A program made the position numbers and the translations under genes. Shown here piece by piece: positions 9,019 through 17,643 of a stretch of 64,000 nt of DNA. Location: contig CBDDCL010000015.1 of the NCBI GenBank assembly GCA_965226245.1, positions 1,116,001 to 1,180,000 of the forward strand. The letters are read 5' to 3'. The DNA comes from CBDCYS01 sp965226245. GTDB lineage: Bacteria > Acidobacteriota > Terriglobia > Bryobacterales > UBA6623. Each line of letters opens with the position of its first letter. The stretch's first letter is position 1. The notes below the pieces were generated by a model. That model saw only the letters and a list, made by a program, of their open reading frames with translations. It was not told the DNA's origin and searched no databases.

Positions 9019-11513
9019 TTCGCCCAAACCCAGCGTCGCGACCGTTAGCCGCCCGTGGCAGAAGCGCTGCAACAGCGAAAAAGCGGGACTGTCACCGGGC
9101 GAAAAAGGGGGACTGCCACCAATTTCCGTTTCCTCAAACCATTCAAGAATCTGCGCTGAATCGAAAGGAAATTGGCTGGCTGTCCCCTTTTTTCGCGTCC
9201 TCGGCCCTGCTGATTCATCTTCTGCTGATGATTCATGTCAGCGGTTCCACCCTGAGCGGGGCCTCGACCAAGGTTTGGGAACTCAGTGAATACAAAGATT
9301 TTCTGGCGGGCAAGTTCGAAAACATTTCGCTCAGTCAGGAAGCGGGCTTAACGATCGCACCCGCCCTGACGCCGCTGTTTTCCTCTGACCAGCCGGTCAT
9401 CTGGAACGTCGCGATCGCACGCGACGGAACAGTTTATCTCGGAACAGGTCATCAGGGACGCGTCTATAAGGTTGACAAGGCCGGCAAGAGCAGCCTTTTT
9501 TGGAGCGCGCCCGAGATCGAGGTTTTCGCCCTGGCCGTGGCCTCCGACGGCTCGCTCTACGCCGGGACGTCACCGAACGGCAAGGTGTATCGCATCGATC
9601 GCGAGGGCAGAGGAGAAGTGTTTTTCGATCCGGAACAGACCTACATCTGGTCGATCGTCATCGCTCTCCCGACAGACAAGAAGGACGTCAACCATCCAGA
9701 ATTATTTGTGGCAACCGGCGATCAGGGCAAGATTTACCGCGTGGATTCAAGTGGTGAGGGAAAGCTTCACGCCGACACGAAACAACGGCACGTCGTGAGC
9801 CTCGCGCTTACACCCCAGGGGTCACTTCTGGCAGGCACCGATCCGAACGGCATCATCTACCGCATTGAAAAAAGCGGCAAGCTCTTCGCGCTTTACGATT
9901 CAGAGCTGCCGGAAGTTCGCGCCCTCCAGGTAGCCCCCAACGGAGACATCTACGCAGCGGCCATGGGGGGCGGTGTTTCACAAATCACGCAATCGGTCTC
10001 GTCGGCTCAGACATCCGCGGCCTCATCCGCTACGACTACGATTAACGTCACGGCCGCCGCGGATTCTCCGCCTGGGCCCGGAGGCGCCAAGCCCCAGCCG
10101 TCCTCCAGCAAGCAGGTCACAACGCAGCCGGTCGTAACAATTTCTCAACCTGTGATTAGTTATGCGGGTATGGAGAAAACTGCTCTCCTCAGAATTAGGC
10201 CGGACTTGGCCGCCGACAAACTGTGGACGTCCACCGAAGAGAACATCCTGGCTTTGAGCCTGACCGGTCAGGACTTCAAACCCGTTTTCGCCACTGACCG
10301 TGGCGGCAGAATATACCAACTCGAAGGCGAGCGTACCGCGAGGCTGCTCACCGAGTCGGACCAGGAACAAGTGACCCATTTGGCGCCGGGGCCCGAGGGC
10401 CTGCTCGTCGCCGCCGCGCATTCAGGACGGCTAAGCCGTTTGGAAAACTCACTGGCGGCGGCGGGAACGTATAGGACAGCGGTCCACGATGCCAAGACGA
10501 TCTCCCGATGGGGAAGGCTGAGCTGGAACGGGGCCGGCCTGGACGCTGCCCCGGTTGAGTTTCAAACCCGCAGCGGGAATTCTGCCCGGCCGGACGATAG
10601 TTGGAGCGACTGGTCCGAGAAGATCACCGCCGAGGACGGAAAAGCTGCCGCGGGCTTTACGGGGGGAGCAATTTCCTCTCCGCCGGCGCGATATATCCAG
10701 TGGCGGGCAACGCTGCGAAATGCTGACGGCCGCTTGCCGCGGTTACGCACAGTGCGGTTGGCATACCTTCCTCAAAACTCGGCGCCTGTCATCAGAAGTG
10801 TCACGGTCACGGGCTCAACCTCTTCAAGTTCAAGTGAATCCGGAACCGCAAGCACCGCCGGCGCCGACGCAAGCGCGGCCTACAGCATCACGGTCAGCGC
10901 ATCGGGGGCTGAATCACCCCAAGCAGCCGCTGGGAACTCCCAGACATCGGTCGGTGGCAGCGGCAAGAAGATGATGGCTGTCTCTTGGCAAGCCGAGGAC
11001 GCCGATGGCGACAAGCTGATCGCCACGGTCAGCTTCCGCGAAGACCAGGAAAGCGAATGGAAGGTCATCAAGAAGGATATTACTTCCTCAAACCTGTCGA
11101 TCGAGAGCGAATCGTTGGCGGATGGAATCTACCGCTTTCGCGTAGAGGTTTCGGATAAGACGGCGAATCCTCCCGACACAGCCCGGCGCGCTGAAAAGGT
11201 CAGCGAGCCAATTTTGGTTGACCACACGCCGCCGATCGTTTCCATGCAGCCAATCGAGGGAAGAACGTCGGTAAGGTTTGAGGCCTCGGATGCTTCGTCC
11301 ACCATTCAGCAAGCCGAGTATTCGGTTGACGCCGGGCAGTGGATTCCTGTTTTCGCTGACGACGGCATCACGGACTCCAGCTCCGAGACGTTTACCGTCG
11401 AACTGGGAGATTTGGACGAAGGCGAGCATTTGGTGACCATGCGAGTGAGGGACCGCGCCGGAAACGCTGGATTGGGCAAGGCGATTGTTCGGGGAAGGGC
11501 GATTGTTCGCTAG
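9015..11513 (+). CDS. Beta-propeller protein with N-terminal membrane/signal segment
   Basis: 832 residues if the ATG overlapping the previous stop (ATGA) is used. Repeats such as DGTVYLGTGHQGRVYKVD and DGSLYAGTSPNGKVYRID (about residues 140-200) form blades of a propeller. A low-complexity Ser/Thr/Ala linker and Ig/fibronectin-like C-terminal repeats (DGIYRFRVEVSD, LDEGEHLVTMRVRDRAGN) follow. The hydrophobic export segment is near residues 55-78. Residues about 22-60 are encoded by a REP-like palindrome (9076-9194), so the native N-terminus was probably changed by an insertion and the true start is uncertain. Likely an exported binding or structural protein; no catalytic motif seen. Confidence 0.75.
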   Translation: MIRPNPASRPLAARGRSAATAKKRDCHRAKKGDCHQFPFPQTIQESALNRKEIGWLSPFFASSALLIHLLLMIHVSGSTLSGASTKVWELSEYKDFLAGKFENISLSQEAGLTIAPALTPLFSSDQPVIWNVAIARDGTVYLGTGHQGRVYKVDKAGKSSLFWSAPEIEVFALAVASDGSLYAGTSPNGKVYRIDREGRGEVFFDPEQTYIWSIVIALPTDKKDVNHPELFVATGDQGKIYRVDSSGEGKLHADTKQRHVVSLALTPQGSLLAGTDPNGIIYRIEKSGKLFALYDSELPEVRALQVAPNGDIYAAAMGGGVSQITQSVSSAQTSAASSATTTINVTAAADSPPGPGGAKPQPSSSKQVTTQPVVTISQPVISYAGMEKTALLRIRPDLAADKLWTSTEENILALSLTGQDFKPVFATDRGGRIYQLEGERTARLLTESDQEQVTHLAPGPEGLLVAAAHSGRLSRLENSLAAAGTYRTAVHDAKTISRWGRLSWNGAGLDAAPVEFQTRSGNSARPDDSWSDWSEKITAEDGKAAAGFTGGAISSPPARYIQWRATLRNADGRLPRLRTVRLAYLPQNSAPVIRSVTVTGSTSSSSSESGTASTAGADASAAYSITVSASGAESPQAAAGNSQTSVGGSGKKMMAVSWQAEDADGDKLIATVSFREDQESEWKVIKKDITSSNLSIESESLADGIYRFRVEVSDKTANPPDTARRAEKVSEPILVDHTPPIVSMQPIEGRTSVRFEASDASSTIQQAEYSVDAGQWIPVFADDGITDSSSETFTVELGDLDEGEHLVTMRVRDRAGNAGLGKAIVRGRAIVR
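9076..9194. repeat. REPIN-like palindrome inside a coding region
   Basis: Arms at 9101-9127 and 9167-9194 are inverted copies with a few differences (GAAAAAGGGGGACTGCCACC against GAAAAAAGGGGACAGCCAGC) and share AATTTCC. A further partial copy, GAAAAAGCGGGACTGTCACC, lies just upstream at 9077-9096. The core matches the element at 1213-1306. The element is translated as the early part of the beta-propeller protein and keeps the frame open. Confidence 0.65.
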
Positions 11514-11577
11514 CGCAGTGCGCCAGCCAGGCCGCAGACTGATCTCGTGTATCTGTTCCAATGGTGGACGCCACGTG

Positions 11578-11623
11578 ATGTGGCGCAAGCTCTTAGCTTG
11601 CCGCGTCGACATTCGTGCCGGCG
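11578..11623. repeat. Interspersed 46-bp hairpin repeat, copy 1
   Basis: Starts ATGTGGCGCAAGCTCTTAGC and continues to CATTCGTGCCGGCG. It shares the GTGGCGC...GC...TGCC...CATTC pattern with intergenic copies at 13354-13400 and 44234-44280, and more weakly 16959-17002. The middle (AAGCTCTTAGCTT) is self-complementary. It sits in the gap before the phosphodiesterase gene. Confidence 0.45.
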
Positions 11624-11672
11624 CCTAGCATTTTGCAGCAGAAGCTTGGCTGAGCAATCAAGAGCCGTCACC

Positions 11673-12938
11673 ATGAGAAACCTATTCGCCGCCATACTGT
11701 TCTTCACCGCCCTGCTGCCGGCGCAACAGAACCGGCTGCTCGTGATCTCGATCGACGGGCTCGACCACCGCTGGCTGCGCGACGCCAACGAATTGGGAGT
11801 CAAAATCCCCACCCTCCGGCGGCTGATGAAAGAAGGCGTTCGCGCCGATGGAGTCGTCGGCATCGTCCCGACAGTGACTTGGCCCTCTCACACTACGATG
11901 ATCACCGGCGTCAGCGCCCCCAGGCATGGGATCATTTCCAATAACCAGCCGGACAAGCCGGGACACCGCTGGTGGTACGTCAGCTATTTGAAGACACCGA
12001 CTCTATGGCATCTGACGCACGCCAACGGGCAACGATCAGCAGCCGTCTGGTGGCCGGTGACCGTAGGCGCTGACATCGACTTCAATCTGCCGGAATTTTG
12101 GGAAGACCCTGACTACTACCCGCGGCTGCTGGCGCCGGTCGCCTCACACAGCACATCGGGACTCATCGGCAGAATTCGCGAGGCCTACCCGGCGTTTGGC
12201 AAAACCCACTTCGACGACCACCAGAAAGCGCTGGCCACTCGATACATACTGGAAGCCGAGAAACCGGTCCTGTTCCTCCTGCACTTGGGCGACTTGGATT
12301 CGGCGCAACATGCAACAGGCGCTTTCTCCGCCAATGCGAAAGCGACTCTGGAGCACCAGGACGAGCTGATCGGCAACATCCTCGAAGTCCTGCCCGATCG
12401 AACCTTCGTTGTGATTGTCTCCGACCACGGTTTCGAAACCCAGGAGCTTGTCCTGCGGCCCAAGGTGTTGCTTGCCGACGAAGGGATTCAGGCAGACGTG
12501 TTCATGGGAGAGGGTCTCTTCGGCGTGACTGACCCGGGGGCGGCCAAGTATTTTCGCTCCCTGGCCGGAAAACCAAAGACCGGAATCGCACGCGAAGTGC
12601 CGATGGCCGAGGTCCGCGCTATGGCTCCAAGCCTGGCTCATTGGCGAGCAGCGTTCGAGCCCGTCATCGGAGTTACGGCTAAGGACGAGGGAGTTACGGC
12701 TAAGGACGAGAGCGGGGTCGGCCCCGTGGGACTGGGCGACCAACAGGGCCATCATGGGCTGTGGCCGACGCGGTCCGACTATCGGGCGTCGTTTGTTCTT
12801 TGGGGCCCCGGCATCGAGCCTAAGGTCATACCCGAGATATCGATGCTCGACATCGCGCCCACCCTGGCGGACATCCTCGGCGTCAAGCTTCCGGAAGTCG
12901 AAGGGCAATCGCTTTGGGGCGCGGTTCGCTCACAGTAA
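11673..12938 (+). CDS. Secreted type I phosphodiesterase/nucleotide pyrophosphatase
   Basis: 421 residues after an N-terminal signal peptide (LFAAILFFTALLPAQ). The fold is the alkaline-phosphatase/NPP superfamily: metal ligand D28 in SIDG, a likely threonine nucleophile at T69 in PTVTWPSHT, SDHGF with D251/H252, and a C-terminal DQQGHHG metal site. NPP-type enzymes hydrolyse phosphodiester or pyrophosphate bonds in nucleotides or lipids; the substrate here is unknown. A 21-bp tandem duplication at about 12670-12711 gives GVTAKDEGVTAKDES near residues 334-348. The ATG at 11673 is chosen because it begins the signal peptide. Confidence 0.88.
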   Translation: MRNLFAAILFFTALLPAQQNRLLVISIDGLDHRWLRDANELGVKIPTLRRLMKEGVRADGVVGIVPTVTWPSHTTMITGVSAPRHGIISNNQPDKPGHRWWYVSYLKTPTLWHLTHANGQRSAAVWWPVTVGADIDFNLPEFWEDPDYYPRLLAPVASHSTSGLIGRIREAYPAFGKTHFDDHQKALATRYILEAEKPVLFLLHLGDLDSAQHATGAFSANAKATLEHQDELIGNILEVLPDRTFVVIVSDHGFETQELVLRPKVLLADEGIQADVFMGEGLFGVTDPGAAKYFRSLAGKPKTGIAREVPMAEVRAMAPSLAHWRAAFEPVIGVTAKDEGVTAKDESGVGPVGLGDQQGHHGLWPTRSDYRASFVLWGPGIEPKVIPEISMLDIAPTLADILGVKLPEVEGQSLWGAVRSQ

Positions 12939-12955
12939 GACTGGAGTGATCGATC

Positions 12956-13348
12956 GTGGCTGAGTACACGGAAGAACATGCCAAGACGGGACTCGACGCC
13001 GAGCTTCCCGAGTTGGAAACGTGGCCCAACCAGTACCAGGGCTACCGCATCAAGATCGAGATTCCCGAGTTTACTTCCGTATGTCCAAAGACGGGGCTTC
13101 CCGACTTCGGCAAGCTGACCTTGGAATACGTACCCGGCCAGCTTTGCATCGAGCTAAAGTCGTTCAAGTTATACGTGCTGGCGTATCGCGACTTGGGGAT
13201 ATTCTACGAAAACGTCGTGAACCGCATGCTGGCCGACGTCGTGCGCAGCATCAGCCCCGTGACCGCAAGCTTGACCGGAGAGTTCACGCCCCGGGGCGGT
13301 CTGCGCTCGACCGTGATTGCCGAATACAGCCGCGCCGCCCGCGACTAG
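12956..13348 (+). CDS. queF: NADPH-dependent 7-cyano-7-deazaguanine reductase QueF
   Basis: 130 residues, the length of the single-domain (type I) QueF. It reduces preQ0 to preQ1 in queuosine biosynthesis in the cytoplasm. The nucleophile C43 (FTSVCPKTG), D50 and the QueF motif ELKSFKLY starting at E66 are all present. The start is GTG, 17 bases after the phosphodiesterase stop, so the two genes may be co-transcribed although their functions are unrelated. No other queuosine genes are in the window. Confidence 0.95.
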   Translation: MAEYTEEHAKTGLDAELPELETWPNQYQGYRIKIEIPEFTSVCPKTGLPDFGKLTLEYVPGQLCIELKSFKLYVLAYRDLGIFYENVVNRMLADVVRSISPVTASLTGEFTPRGGLRSTVIAEYSRAARD

Positions 13349-13353
13349 CCTTC

Positions 13354-13400
13354 GCGTGGCGCACGCAGTCATGCCTGCCGTGTCGCCATTCCTGGCGGCA
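13354..13400. repeat. Interspersed hairpin repeat, copy 2
   Basis: GCGTGGCGCACGCAGTCATG followed by CCTGCCGTGTCGCCATTCCTGGCGGCA. It is nearly the same as copy 3 at 44234-44280, notably the GCC-GTGT-GCCATTCCTGGCG part, and lies directly after queF between convergent genes. Confidence 0.5.
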
Positions 13401-13485
13401 TACACGTAGACACAACGTCGAAACGCAGATACAGCGGCGCGGACGGCAGTCCGCGCTCCCGGCGACATCGCTCCCACACCGGCCG

Positions 13486-14646
13486 TCAGGTACTGACAAA
13501 CGCTCGCTGGATATCCGCTAGATAAGAACTTCCCAGCCCTCGCGGAAGGACCCCCTGGCCGCCTGCTCCCACATCTGAAGCGCCTGAATCGCAAGGACCG
13601 CTGTCGCCGGATTGTAATGCTGCACCGAAGGCCTCGTGCACACCGACGGCTGGGGATACCGCCATGAAGTCAGCTTTCAGAGCAAAAGCGAAACCGCCAT
13701 CGACCTTGGGATCCGCTGATTGGACCTGCAATTCTTCGATTGCCGCCGCTTCATTTTCGGCTTGCTGGAAGTCCAACTCCATAACCCCCAGGCGGTCAGC
13801 GTAAAGCCGCAGCCGCAGTAGTTGCGCAATGACGTCACAGCGGTAGTATTCGTGCCCAATTTCCTGTGAGGTATTTTCAATCTCCAGGAGTCCATACTGC
13901 AAAGCGCGGCTGCACTCTTGATCCAGCCCAGCCTCCGGCAGCAGGCCCTCGAGAAAGTAACAATAGCCGTGAAGGCGGCTCATCATCCTTTCGCTGTCCG
14001 AGTCGGGCTCCAGAAAACTTTCATAACGCTTCAAAGTCCATTTGAGAAGATCTTCTCCCATTGCTTTGAATTCGTAGAGTCCCGTGGCCTCGGTCAGTTC
14101 GAGAAAGATCGGCATGGCCTTGAGGTGGTAAACCTGCGCCTGTAAAGACCAAGGTTCGTCCGCCTCATACGGCATGTCACGGGCAATGTCATGAACCGGA
14201 AAAAAAGATCCGTCCATTCGCGACAGGTTGCGCTTGATTCCGATCCCGCATTTTTCCGCGCATTCGAGGTACGCCGAATTCTTCGTCGCCCGCCACAAAT
14301 CGATCAGCGCTCGAATCGCAATCAAACAATCAAAGAAATAAGCCCATTTTCGCGGATTGTTTTCCGCGGCGTCCAGGTCGGAGAGGAACAGCTCCGCCTC
14401 CATGTCGAACGATTTTTCGACGAGGATGCGCCCGGCAGCCGTCGCTTGTTTCGGCGGGCTTTCTCCCGGGTATTCGGCGCATCGCAAGAGGCCGCTAATG
14501 AAATAGCCTGTCGCGACAGTCGAAATGCCTTCGTACTGACCCTCGGGCGCCCGGTAGCAACGCGCCAGACCGCCGGATTCATCTTGAATCCCGGAGCGGG
14601 TGAGCCAGCGCAGGCCGGAATGAATACGAGCGTTCATGGCAGGCAA
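13486..14646 (-). CDS. Probable alpha/alpha-toroid protein, C-terminus frameshifted
   Basis: 386 residues of mostly helical sequence with repeated Trp/Tyr/Gly patterns (YFISGLLRC, WAYFFDCLIAIRALIDLW, LHGYCYFLEGLLPEAG), as in six-hairpin or alpha/alpha-toroid proteins; enzyme activity is not established. The last ~45 residues look wrong. In another minus frame the same DNA reads YNPATAVLAIQALQMWEQ and stops at 13518, which fits the family-like ending. Between the two readings (13631-13672) lies a stretch matching the IS1595-type transposase on the opposite strand. So the gene seems to carry a small foreign insertion that shifted its frame. Confidence 0.6.
   Translation of the reverse strand: MPAMNARIHSGLRWLTRSGIQDESGGLARCYRAPEGQYEGISTVATGYFISGLLRCAEYPGESPPKQATAAGRILVEKSFDMEAELFLSDLDAAENNPRKWAYFFDCLIAIRALIDLWRATKNSAYLECAEKCGIGIKRNLSRMDGSFFPVHDIARDMPYEADEPWSLQAQVYHLKAMPIFLELTEATGLYEFKAMGEDLLKWTLKRYESFLEPDSDSERMMSRLHGYCYFLEGLLPEAGLDQECSRALQYGLLEIENTSQEIGHEYYRCDVIAQLLRLRLYADRLGVMELDFQQAENEAAAIEELQVQSADPKVDGGFAFALKADFMAVSPAVGVHEAFGAALQSGDSGPCDSGASDVGAGGQGVLPRGLGSSYLADIQRAFVST
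13631..13672 (+). mobile_element. Short IS1595-transposase fragment inside a gene
   Basis: The two halves (24 and 18 bases) match the IS1595-type transposase gene at about 28270-28340, around the LVHTDGW and GYRHEV codons. They lack the 28 bases that lie between them in the full element. The fragment lies antisense in the 3' end of the toroid-like gene. Confidence 0.6.
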
Positions 14647-14771
14647 GTAGAACAGAATAGCATGGGGTTACCCGCCACTCACCGGGATACGGTTCTCCGC
14701 GGGAACACCGCTGCCACGAGGGCGCCCGGCGGACCTGCTCGCGCGAAGCTTCCCTTCATGCACGTGCTCTT

Positions 14772-16406
14772 TCAGACGTTTTTCCGCGGCCTGGATGGAC
14801 GGGTTGGCTCGCCGTACTGGTGCCGCCGGGCAGACCACTTGGCGCTGAAGTACTCACCCAAATCGACCTCGCCTTCCATCGTATCGCCCCGCGCCTTGCC
14901 GTCGAATGTGAAGCGGAAGGAGGCTCCCTCCCAGCGATGCCTGCTCGAAAAATGAACCTGCTCGCCGCTGACCCAGCCTTTCAGGTCGCCGCCGGTGCGG
15001 TCGCCCCGATGAGAACCCACTAACTCGTCGCCCTCCTGCTCGATGAACAGCGTGTGGCGAGCCGGCGAGAGCGTGTAGTCGATTTCGACTTCCCACTGTC
15101 CGCCGATCTTCGCCCCCGGTCCACGCGGCGTGACATCTTGGGGTTTCGCCGGAGTCGACAGTTTTCCGTGAAGGGCCTCCGCGACAACCTTGGCGTCGCC
15201 CGGCTGCATCTGCCATGGCATGACCGTCACCGTGCTTTCACCACCCTCGCGGCGGTTGCCCTTGCCTCCGGCTAGCACGATCTTCGGATCTGCGTCCCAA
15301 AGCTGCTTTTCCACCTCCTCGCCGTATACCCCCAACTTGGCGCTGTCCCAACGGACCTCAAGACGTGGCGAATTGTTTGATAAGCCCCTCGGCTGCAGCA
15401 CTTTCGTGGAGACGCCGGCCACGCGTTTGACGCTGCGGGCGATCTCGTCCAGCCGGCTTTCCCAAGCGCGCCACTCGGCTTTGTGATCGCGCTTGACCCA
15501 CATTTCGACCGCGGCCAGCATGCCCATAATGTCCTCTTTGCCGATTTTCATCGGGCGGCCGAGGGCGTGGTGCGGAGAGGAGTTCGTCCAGGCCGCGCGG
15601 ATGAGGTCTTTGCGCCCGATCAGCAGGCCGGCGCTCTGCGGCCCGCGAAGCGCTTTGCCGCCGCTGTAGGCGACCAGGTCCGCCCCGCGCCGCAGGTGAA
15701 CGTTGGGAATCGTCAGGTTTTGGGCAGCCGCGTCGACCAGCACGGGAACTCCCCGCTGGCGTGCAATCTTGGAGATGGGCTCCAGTCCGAATGGCCCGCG
15801 ATCTTTGGGTGTGGCGAGCACCATGACCATCGCTGTGCGCGCGGTGATAGACCGTCTTAGTTCTTCGAGGTTCGATACGGTCACCATCTTGACTCCGGCC
15901 ATCCGAACGGCGTGGTCGTAGACATTGCGCGAGTAGTCAGGCGCGACGATTTCGTTCTTGAGGCCGCTCAGCTCCGGCAGCCGCTGGATCTTTTCCGGAT
16001 CGCCTCCAGCAATGCACCCCGCCGTGGCGTGAGTCAGCGCCGCGGCGCAGCCGCAGGTGACGATCGCCGACTCCGCGCCCGTGATCTCGGCAATGCGCTT
16101 CCCGGCCGCATCCATCAATTCATCAATGTGGACATAGTGCTTGGAAGCTTCAAACATCGCCTGCTTCACTTCCGGCAGGCTCAGCGAGCCGCTGATGATG
16201 GTGAACGTTCCCTTGCAGTTGATCACCGGCTTCACGCCGATCGATTCGTACAGCCCGGGGCCAACCTGCAGTGCGGCCTTGGCGGGCGTGCGGGACCCGC
16301 TTAAGGAACCCAACAGCGCGGCCAGCCCACCTTGGTAGAACAACCCCCGGCGCGTGACGCCGTTTTGCAGGTGATTCAGGCAGTCAATAACTCCACTCTT
16401 CTTCAC
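14772..16406 (-). CDS. SelA-like PLP-dependent enzyme with Tat signal
   Basis: 544 residues. The N-terminus has TRRGLFYQGGLAALLG, a twin-arginine export signal. Residues about 50-420 follow the aspartate-aminotransferase fold of the SelA/D-glucosaminate-6-phosphate ammonia-lyase-like group. The PLP lysine lies in YSGGKALRGPQSAG (near residue 250), preceded by PVLVDAAAQN. The extra C-terminal ~110 residues form a beta-rich domain (HTLFIEQEGDELVGSHRGD). Such proteins are often called L-seryl-tRNA(Sec) selenium transferase-related, but the export signal makes that role unlikely here. An amino-acid or amino-sugar lyase or aldolase is a reasonable guess. Confidence 0.8.
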   Translation of the reverse strand: MKKSGVIDCLNHLQNGVTRRGLFYQGGLAALLGSLSGSRTPAKAALQVGPGLYESIGVKPVINCKGTFTIISGSLSLPEVKQAMFEASKHYVHIDELMDAAGKRIAEITGAESAIVTCGCAAALTHATAGCIAGGDPEKIQRLPELSGLKNEIVAPDYSRNVYDHAVRMAGVKMVTVSNLEELRRSITARTAMVMVLATPKDRGPFGLEPISKIARQRGVPVLVDAAAQNLTIPNVHLRRGADLVAYSGGKALRGPQSAGLLIGRKDLIRAAWTNSSPHHALGRPMKIGKEDIMGMLAAVEMWVKRDHKAEWRAWESRLDEIARSVKRVAGVSTKVLQPRGLSNNSPRLEVRWDSAKLGVYGEEVEKQLWDADPKIVLAGGKGNRREGGESTVTVMPWQMQPGDAKVVAEALHGKLSTPAKPQDVTPRGPGAKIGGQWEVEIDYTLSPARHTLFIEQEGDELVGSHRGDRTGGDLKGWVSGEQVHFSSRHRWEGASFRFTFDGKARGDTMEGEVDLGEYFSAKWSARRHQYGEPTRPSRPRKNV

Positions 16407-16506
16407 GACGACCTCCGTTTTCAGCGCGTCGCGCTCGCACGGCGACGCGCTAGTAGTATAGTCCTTGAGCGAGTCAGGAATAATTTCCAGTAAGGAGGAA
16501 ATCTTT

Positions 16507-16822
16507 ATGGATCGAAGAAATTTCTGAAGTTTTTCGGTACTCGCGGCGTGATGGACGCCACGCGCTGGAGCGAATCGTTCAAGCTGCTTGGCGCTGGGTG
16601 GAGAACGAAGACCGGCTCGCCGCTGACGCCAAGATACCCGAGGCCGAAAGCACGCCCCACATGCTGAACTTCTTGGAATACATCCGGACCCGGCAGGAGC
16701 CCAACGCCCCGATCGAAGCCGGCTACAAACACTCGGTCGCCGTAATCATGCCGGATGAAAGCTTGATGCGTGGCCGCCGGATCGTCTACGACTCGCAAAA
16801 ACGCCAAATCCGGGAGGGCTAG
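16507..16822 (+). pseudogene. Internally deleted Gfo/Idh/MocA-type oxidoreductase
   Basis: A strong AAGGAGG site and ATG (16507) open a reading MDRRNF, the usual beginning of Tat-exported oxidoreductases, which stops at once. Downstream, KFFGTRGVMDATRW and then, in another frame, LNFLEYIRTRQEPNAPIEAG to GRRIVYDSQKRQIREG at 16822 are the C-terminal part of a Gfo/Idh/MocA protein. So the 5' tip and 3' third are joined with most of the gene lost and one further frame change. It is not expected to make a working enzyme. Confidence 0.75.
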
Positions 16823-16958
16823 TTCAGAACTCCGCCAGGGAGGGGGCCCCTCGGGCGAGGAGTCCGCCACTCATTCCCAACGGGCACTCCGGCTGTCCAG
16901 CTCTTGGCGGGAAGCGGTTGGGTGGTTTGTTCATGCGGGCCTTTGAGGTGGCTTCCTG

Positions 16959-17002
16959 GTGGCGCGGGCCTCCTGGCCGGCAGGGCCGGCGTCCGCGCCG
17001 GC
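16959..17002. repeat. Possible interspersed hairpin repeat, copy 4 (diverged)
   Basis: GTGGCGCGGGCCTCCTGGCC then GGCAGGGCCGGCGTCCGCGCCGG. It follows the outline of the copies at 11578, 13354 and 44234 but with GC-richer inner bases. Membership is uncertain. Confidence 0.3.
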
Positions 17003-17181
17003 CTATTCTTGTCTATCGTCACTGATTCCGAAGCAGGCAGCCACATTCGATCGTGCTGGATCTCGACATGCGGTTCGCACTGACGTCGGCCGGCCTATTC
17101 TTGTCCATCGTCACTGATTCCGAAGCAGGCAGCCACATTCGATCGTGCTGGATCTCGACGTGCGGTTCGCACTGACGTCGG
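16998..17181. repeat. 92-bp tandem direct duplication in an intergenic region
   Basis: CCGGCCTATTCTTGTC at 16998 recurs at 17090, and the whole 92-base unit repeats with only a few substitutions (for example GTCTATC/GTCCATC and CGACATG/CGACGTG). The unit has no convincing ORF. The rest of the 16823-17643 gap shows no gene I can support. Confidence 0.85.
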
Positions 17182-17643
17182 CCCGGAGGCCGACGCAGCC
17201 CGCCGGGAGGCGCGCGCCACCTCACGCCGACCGCATCTCCGGTTGGGCAAAGATCCAAACTCGCGGGACCGGCAAGATGGGTCCCCGCGGCGGTCTGCGG
17301 TGATTTTTTGGGGCGCTTCGCCCAGTTCCAGTCGTTCCGGCAACCTAAAGCAAGTCAGCATGAGGCCCAAGCAATTCTAGACTGCTGGGATGAGGTACTT
17401 GCGCGGGCCCTTGTGCGGATCATACAGCCGCCTGCACATGCGCTCTGAGTTGTTGACGGGCTTCGTGCAACAGAATTGGGAATAGTGTTGAGGGCTCAAA
17501 CTATAGGGTGCTCTGAGACGCCAGATAAGCTCCACTTCCAAATCAATTTGCCCCGCATCGAAATGGGTGGGGACATGAAAACTCGACGCCCGAGGGGCGG
17601 CGCATGACGGGAAAGGTGTGTCAACCTCATTGCCTAGTTCGAT

